This document shows, piece after piece, positions 29,851 to 34,281 of a stretch of DNA of 34,281 nucleotides (position 1 is its first letter; every line of letters starts with the position of its first letter). Below the pieces are notes generated by a model. That model saw only the letters and a program-made list of their open reading frames with translations, had not been told where the DNA came from and did no database searches. Origin of the DNA: a virus; the IMG/VR virus record IMGVR_UViG_3300043409_002097, positions 1 to 34,281 of that record; one strand, given 5' to 3'. Both the position numbers and the translations under genes were made by a program.

Positions 29851-30573
29851 TTACCTGTGAACAGGGAATTGTATATGTCTGATCTTGCCGGATTTTAACG
29901 GCCTGTCTATGCATGCTCGGCATCTTGAGCACGCGCCCTGTTTATTTAAGGTTTTAGTCTTCCCTGTTACTTCAGGACAAACCAGAGATGGTCTATCCTT
30001 CGGAAACTCAGGAGGAACTTCGTTACCCATCCATGCCACTGATATGTTTGGATGGTCTGCAAAGCTAGAGTATGTTTTAAGTACTTCGTCTTTGTTGTCA
30101 ACATCGCAGCTCAACAAAAGCGTGAGATTTTTCAACCCTGCTAGTATTGGTACTGCGAAGAGGCTTCGGGTATATACCCAAAAATGAATCAAGGGGGTTT
30201 CTTCGATGACTGTATACCATGCCTTAGTATAGTTTTCATTGAAGAACTCGCCACCTGTATGTATGCGGAAGTAGGGTCGAAGATGTCCGGTAGCATAGTA
30301 CCACTTCTTAACACTGTTACGTATAACTTCAATTTGCTCTTCTATAGGCTTATCCCATACAAGATCTTTATTGTAGTCTTCATTTGCCCTGTAACGCTTG
30401 TATATTCTACGAAGTGTTGCGTCGTAGCATACTTTCAGGCAAGCCTCGGTGGCGTTCACGCATGTCCCCCCATCCTCTGGGCGTCCTTGAGATATACTGA
30501 ATGTGTTGTTGTGCGCGTCGAAAAACCTGACCTTACTGTTGTTAGTCAGTTTAAAGCTTGAAAAAGTATTCAT
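29851..30573 (-). CDS. Cysteine-rich protein resembling phage gp88 family, 240 aa
   Basis: ATG 30573 overlaps the polymerase stop by a few bases and is favoured over a longer frame reading through the polymerase gene. The N-terminal motif PEDGGTCVNATEACLKVCYDA and the C-terminal CPEVTGKTKTLNKQGACSRC followed by RAC form two cysteine clusters, likely to bind zinc or an iron-sulfur cluster. The pattern resembles the gene-product-88 family known from mycobacteriophages and other phages, of unknown biochemical function. Confidence 0.6.
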   Translation of the reverse strand: MNTFSSFKLTNNSKVRFFDAHNNTFSISQGRPEDGGTCVNATEACLKVCYDATLRRIYKRYRANEDYNKDLVWDKPIEEQIEVIRNSVKKWYYATGHLRPYFRIHTGGEFFNENYTKAWYTVIEETPLIHFWVYTRSLFAVPILAGLKNLTLLLSCDVDNKDEVLKTYSSFADHPNISVAWMGNEVPPEFPKDRPSLVCPEVTGKTKTLNKQGACSRCRACIDRPLKSGKIRHIQFPVHR

Positions 30574-30574
30574 A

Positions 30575-33268
30575 TCAAGCTTTCCACTCCCAGACATTCT
30601 TTGCAAAATTCCAGGCAGTTTCTTTTTCGAACACTTTATCCTTACCCTTCCACCGGTCCATGATCGCAAGCTCACAGCCTACATTATCGCCTGTAGCTAG
30701 CTTTGTTTGATGACAGAAGACATGCTTTAGCACCTCCTGTATATAATTATCCTTGCACAGATCTTTGTGCACTGCCCAATAGCCTGCATCATGTACAGTA
30801 TTTATTGGCAGAATATATTTCATCCAAAGACCCTCTTTTTTCAGGAGGTTCTTCAGATTAACCGAAGCCTCCCACATGAACCAGGCTAGTTCACTGGCCA
30901 CAGGAAAGGCAAGGCTCTCATTCATCCAACCTGCAAGAATACCGAAGTTGTCAGTGTTCTCGTAGTTTAATACAAGCCCTCTAGCATTCGTGATGCGCTG
31001 ATGAGTCTGTACCTCATTAGTACACTTCTCACGATATTGCATATACCGCTTGTACCTATGCCAAGTTTCCAAGGCATATTCCAGTGTAGCTAAACCTACA
31101 TGAAGACCGTTCTCCGCGTAGATGTCTGCCTGAATAGGCATCGCAGCAAATTTTAATCCTGCGGTATAGCTAACTCTGAAAGTAATACTTTTTGCAATGA
31201 CGTACTTGCTCACATCTTTCTTGGTAAGTGTGGCATCGTTGAAGTACTCACGCATCTTTGTCTGATGGAAGTTTCCTGCACGGATGTCGTGAATGAAGTC
31301 CTGGTCCTGACTCAGAAAGGCCATGATAGCCAAATCTGCACCAGCCACGTCAAGCTCGCACCAGTAGTAGTCTGGATCTCCTGTACAGAAAATATTCCTG
31401 ATGTTCTTGGGAAGCAGATGCTCTACCTTCTTCTGTTCATCACTGTCATACTTGTTGTGTCCTGGTACAAATATGTCTGGAATATATGCCAACACTTTGG
31501 ATGCCGGGTTCTGCACATTAGGACTGCTACTTGCCCTGAAGTTTTTGAGACACTCGAAAAAGCTGGCATGCACCTTACCATCATTACAGATGGCTGCCCA
31601 GTAGCTTTGCTTCAGAGGTTCATCAATGTCTTCGTCAAGCTCACTCTCAGCATCTATCACTACACCTTTTTTGCTGAGGAACTTAGTGGCAAATACACCT
31701 ACCCGGCTCACACTTAACAGAAGTGTAATGGCTTTGTGTACGTCTTGAATAGCTTCCTCATCAGGGTGCTTATCAAGCAATTCCTCTAGCTGGAATTTGA
31801 TAGTAGAAAGGCTTTTGCCGTTCGTACTAGGCTCGTACAGCTTTTGCGTCTGAGGCTTTTGGTTGTCATACCAAGCTTTGCTCTTTGGGCTTTTGCCTGA
31901 TTTGGTGTAGTAGGCAGGCTCAACATTGAGTACTTCAAACAGCAGGTTCTTTTTCTGCGGTGCACTGTTAGGGTTGAAATCTTCTACATTGAACCTTTCT
32001 TTCAGGAAAGTGACCAATGTGTTTTTCAACTCCTCATACTTCGAGCTATACTTCTCAGTGATATCCTCAAGAACATGCTTGTCCACGCCGATACCCGTCA
32101 ACTCCATGTCTGTGAAGTAGTGCGTCAACGGTAGATATATATCGTAGTACGCACTCTTGAGGTGCTCTGGGAATAGCTGCATCATACGCAAACATGCCTC
32201 ACGATGACTCACTGCGTCACCTGCGCAATAGTAGTAGTATATCTCCGGCTCAAGAAACTTCATCTTGGCCATCTCATGCTTGGCCAGCTTGTGCTCCTTC
32301 ATCTTTCTGTTCAGGGCAGTATAGTACGGAGGATAATCTGTAAACATCTTGATACCTGTCTCAAGACCTTTACTAAGCCTACTGTCGAAGAATGCCACTG
32401 CCTTCATTCCGTCAAAGGCGAGTGTCTCGTCAGGCAGATTGAATCCTCTGTGACGTAGACGCAGATCGTCAGCCCTGATATTCCAGCCCAGCCTCTTCGC
32501 CTGAGGATGCTCAAGGATGAGCTTCATGGTATCTAGAAGCTCGCGATTCTCTGTTACACCGTCCTTGCTGATGTTCAATACGATCGCCAAATCTTTTTGA
32601 CAACAGTACTGAAACTCATACATCACCTCATCATCAGTAAATTTACTACCAAACCACTCAGCGTCATAGCCTATGGTAAGCATTCCCTTCGCAATGTACT
32701 GCTGCAGTATTTGAATGTTCTCTGCAGGGTCATTGATTACGATGTACTTGTAGTCTTCGTATTTCAGATTATCTTCAAGCACACGCTTTGCGAGACAGAA
32801 GATTTCTCGAAACTCTGGACGCTTTGTAGGGTCCATTGCCACAATCATGCCTGGTGCATAGTTTGCCATAACCTTGCCGTAAGGTGTATCGGTAACCTCC
32901 CCGATATAATCACCCATCTTGATGTTAGAGCGCATCACCCTCTTGAACACTTCTGCACCCATAGGCATGATGAGCTTTGGCTTGATCGCTTCTATCTCCT
33001 GGTCTAGAGCTTCTCGCCACTCCTCAATATCCTCAGCGGAAGGCTTGGACTTGCTACCAATACCGTGCTTCACCATACCTGTGAAGTGTACTTTCTCTAG
33101 AGGAATACCCGCAACACTTAGAGCAGATTTCACTTCATCTGCGGAGAAGCCTTGCTTACCAAAACCTCGAGCCTCCAAGTCGTCCTTGTTAGGATGACTA
33201 AAGATGATCAACATCTCAGGGACGCATCCTTCTGCTACCGCTGTATTAATTTTTACTTTTTCAGACAT
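30575..33268 (-). CDS. Family A DNA polymerase with N-terminal UDG-like domain and 3'-5' exonuclease
   Basis: ATG 33268 (MSEKVKINTAVAEG) gives 897 aa. Residues about 15-170 (SHPNKDDLEARGFGKQG, AIKPKLIMPMGAEVF, MANYAPGM) look like a uracil-DNA-glycosylase superfamily fold, as in SPO1-type polymerases. Exonuclease motifs follow: IGYDAEWFG, LGWNIRADDL and YYCAGDA. The polymerase has motif A WCELDVAGADLAIMAFLS, motif B AKSITFRVSYTAG and motif C NTVHDAGYW. Motif C reads His-Asp-Ala rather than His-Asp-Glu. It is the phage replicative polymerase. Confidence 0.92.
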   Translation of the reverse strand: MSEKVKINTAVAEGCVPEMLIIFSHPNKDDLEARGFGKQGFSADEVKSALSVAGIPLEKVHFTGMVKHGIGSKSKPSAEDIEEWREALDQEIEAIKPKLIMPMGAEVFKRVMRSNIKMGDYIGEVTDTPYGKVMANYAPGMIVAMDPTKRPEFREIFCLAKRVLEDNLKYEDYKYIVINDPAENIQILQQYIAKGMLTIGYDAEWFGSKFTDDEVMYEFQYCCQKDLAIVLNISKDGVTENRELLDTMKLILEHPQAKRLGWNIRADDLRLRHRGFNLPDETLAFDGMKAVAFFDSRLSKGLETGIKMFTDYPPYYTALNRKMKEHKLAKHEMAKMKFLEPEIYYYYCAGDAVSHREACLRMMQLFPEHLKSAYYDIYLPLTHYFTDMELTGIGVDKHVLEDITEKYSSKYEELKNTLVTFLKERFNVEDFNPNSAPQKKNLLFEVLNVEPAYYTKSGKSPKSKAWYDNQKPQTQKLYEPSTNGKSLSTIKFQLEELLDKHPDEEAIQDVHKAITLLLSVSRVGVFATKFLSKKGVVIDAESELDEDIDEPLKQSYWAAICNDGKVHASFFECLKNFRASSSPNVQNPASKVLAYIPDIFVPGHNKYDSDEQKKVEHLLPKNIRNIFCTGDPDYYWCELDVAGADLAIMAFLSQDQDFIHDIRAGNFHQTKMREYFNDATLTKKDVSKYVIAKSITFRVSYTAGLKFAAMPIQADIYAENGLHVGLATLEYALETWHRYKRYMQYREKCTNEVQTHQRITNARGLVLNYENTDNFGILAGWMNESLAFPVASELAWFMWEASVNLKNLLKKEGLWMKYILPINTVHDAGYWAVHKDLCKDNYIQEVLKHVFCHQTKLATGDNVGCELAIMDRWKGKDKVFEKETAWNFAKNVWEWKA

Positions 33269-33269
33269 A

Positions 33270-33716
33270 TTAAAGCTCCATTCCATCCGTACCGTACGTC
33301 TCCGCTGCGGTATCTATGATGTAACTACCGAATGTTAATATACCGTCTCTGGTGAAACACAGTGTTTCTTCAGAGAACTCGATCAGCTGCCCTCCTCCTT
33401 CACGAGGAGAGTAGTCGGGCTTATACTCATAAGGTACTAATCCAAGCAACCCTGAGTCTACAGAATAACCTGTACCTAGCTGGTCATGGTAGTGACCGTC
33501 TCCGTGAGCTGTAGAGAACGATAATACTTTTGTGCCGTCAGGCAAATCTGCATAGTAGCCATTCAGTGCAAATTCTGCGGTTTCATCCGCAGCAGCTAAC
33601 TCAAAACAGTAAGCCGACCAATCTTCATAACCTTGCTTACCTGTTACAATGTAGCACGGGTCAGCCAGCCAGTATTTTCCTGCAGGCACGATAAACGACT
33701 TGTATGTATCTTTCAT
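33270..33716 (-). CDS. Conserved 'DPCY' phage protein, 148 aa
   Basis: The opening YKSFIVPAGKYWLADPCYIV is typical of a family of bacterial and phage proteins (F.vpsG.w.i.DPCYv..) of unknown function. The core is beta-rich with acidic and aromatic residues (GDGHYHDQLGTGYSVDSGLL, EYKPDYSPREGGG, DTAAETYGTDG), compatible with a small calcium- or ligand-binding barrel. It lies between the helicase and the polymerase, with gaps of 1 to 2 bases on either side, so it belongs to the replication operon by position. Confidence 0.65.
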   Translation of the reverse strand: MKDTYKSFIVPAGKYWLADPCYIVTGKQGYEDWSAYCFELAAADETAEFALNGYYADLPDGTKVLSFSTAHGDGHYHDQLGTGYSVDSGLLGLVPYEYKPDYSPREGGGQLIEFSEETLCFTRDGILTFGSYIIDTAAETYGTDGMEL

Positions 33717-33718
33717 AA

Positions 33719-34281
33719 TTATACTGATGAATGAAAACCTGTCCCTGCTGCCGGAAGAAGAGTGGCTCTTTTGGGAGGGATGTTTTCAAAGTTACCCTTG
33801 TTCATTTTCTTTTGTTTCTTATCTTTTTCTTCTTCGTTAGCTCTGTCCTCCGAACCTTTGTCTTGATACTCAAAATTCATGAACTCCAGCTCCGCCCTGT
33901 AGTCGAATTGAAAGTTTTTAGCATGACGAGACTTGATAGAGAAGATACTTACAATACTGTCTTGAGGACTATCGCGGCCGATAGCCAGCACCATGTCAGC
34001 AGGGCGCAATATACCCTTGAACCCACTGATCTCTGAGTTGCTGAACTTACGGGTCATCTTGCCGCCAGCCTGATGAAGAAGCCACACACTGAACATGTGC
34101 TTGCCCCCTATCAAGTGATCACATAAGGCATCTACCTCGAACGCTACCTTGCTATATTTCTGCCACTCGGCATCATACTTAGTGTTCGTTGTGAGATAGT
34201 CCATCTGATCTATATATACCAAATCTGGGTGCCAACCCTTTTCCTCATACAGCTTGTCGAGGTAGTTTTGAATGTACTGTG
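33719..34281 (-). CDS. Replicative DNA helicase (DnaB/gp41-like), C-terminal part
   Basis: The frame runs off the right edge. The visible part has Walker B (HPDLVYIDQMDYL), then VWLLHQAGGKMTRKF (the SQ.nR-like motif with a Gln-x6-Arg) and FKGILRPADMVLAIGR, matching the DnaB-family helicase core. The lysine/glutamate-rich tail (EEEKDKKQKKMNKG) is a flexible C-terminus. Family and role as the phage replicative helicase follow from the core motifs and from the polymerase gene just downstream. The Walker A half lies outside the window. Confidence 0.85.
   Translation of the reverse strand, partial: QYIQNYLDKLYEEKGWHPDLVYIDQMDYLTTNTKYDAEWQKYSKVAFEVDALCDHLIGGKHMFSVWLLHQAGGKMTRKFSNSEISGFKGILRPADMVLAIGRDSPQDSIVSIFSIKSRHAKNFQFDYRAELEFMNFEYQDKGSEDRANEEEKDKKQKKMNKGNFENIPPKRATLLPAAGTGFHSSV

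Noticed and set aside
1-34281. CRISPR arrays, insertion sequences, integrase genes and attachment sites
   Set aside because: No regular direct repeats with spacers, no transposase or integrase motifs and no convincing att repeats were seen; the HNH gene is the only mobile-type gene.

Overview
The window is a densely packed piece of a tailed-phage genome, very probably from a large double-stranded DNA phage. Every convincing gene reads on the minus strand, neighbours overlap by a few bases or sit a few bases apart, and no stretch over 100 bases lacks a gene or signal. The content is typical of a lytic phage: replicative helicase, family A DNA polymerase, RecA-like recombinase, likely single-strand binding protein, RuvC-like resolvase, DNA and RNA ligases, ThyX and several tRNAs. 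Almost no start codon is preceded by a Shine-Dalgarno sequence; leaders are A/T-rich instead. That fits a Bacteroidota host, but this is an inference from initiation context, not a proof.

In transcription order (right to left), the replication block comes first. It runs from the helicase fragment (right edge) through a 'DPCY' protein, the DNA polymerase (with an N-terminal uracil-DNA-glycosylase-like region), a gp88-like cysteine protein, a small unknown, and a 124-aa protein with its own promoter and terminator. Next come a 712-aa unknown, a JAMM/JAB isopeptidase-like protein and an E1/ThiF-like protein, read as one coupled unit ahead of the SSB-like and RecA-like genes. Then follow small unknowns, RuvC-like resolvase, a helix-hairpin-helix DNA-glycosylase-like protein and a histone-like basic protein.

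The middle (about 12.2-20.9 kb) is accessory. A 1053-aa repetitive, probably beta-helical, fibre or adhesin-like protein is bracketed by tRNAs (Thr, Pro and a tRNA-like element with a 34-nt anticodon loop on one side; Trp on the other). Downstream is a carbohydrate cassette: two FkbM-type or FkbM-like methyltransferases, one class I methyltransferase, a GT9-like protein, tRNA-Tyr, a GT11 fucosyltransferase-like and a GT25-like glycosyltransferase.

The left part (about 5.9-12.2 kb) holds nucleotide and nucleic-acid enzymes: RNA ligase, an HNH endonuclease with a strong sigma70-like promoter and a 15-bp inverted repeat over its start, ThyX, a metallophosphatase and ATP-dependent DNA ligase. The last 5.9 kb is a run of small phage unknowns, including tiny membrane proteins, ending in a strong terminator and a new transcription unit at the left edge.

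The most interesting candidate system is the E1-like plus JAMM pair with a 712-aa partner, embedded in the replication and recombination genes and lying near a small protein with a possible ubiquitin-like (beta-grasp) pattern. A minimal phage ubiquitin-like modification pathway is the attractive reading; only the E1 and JAMM parts are well supported by sequence.
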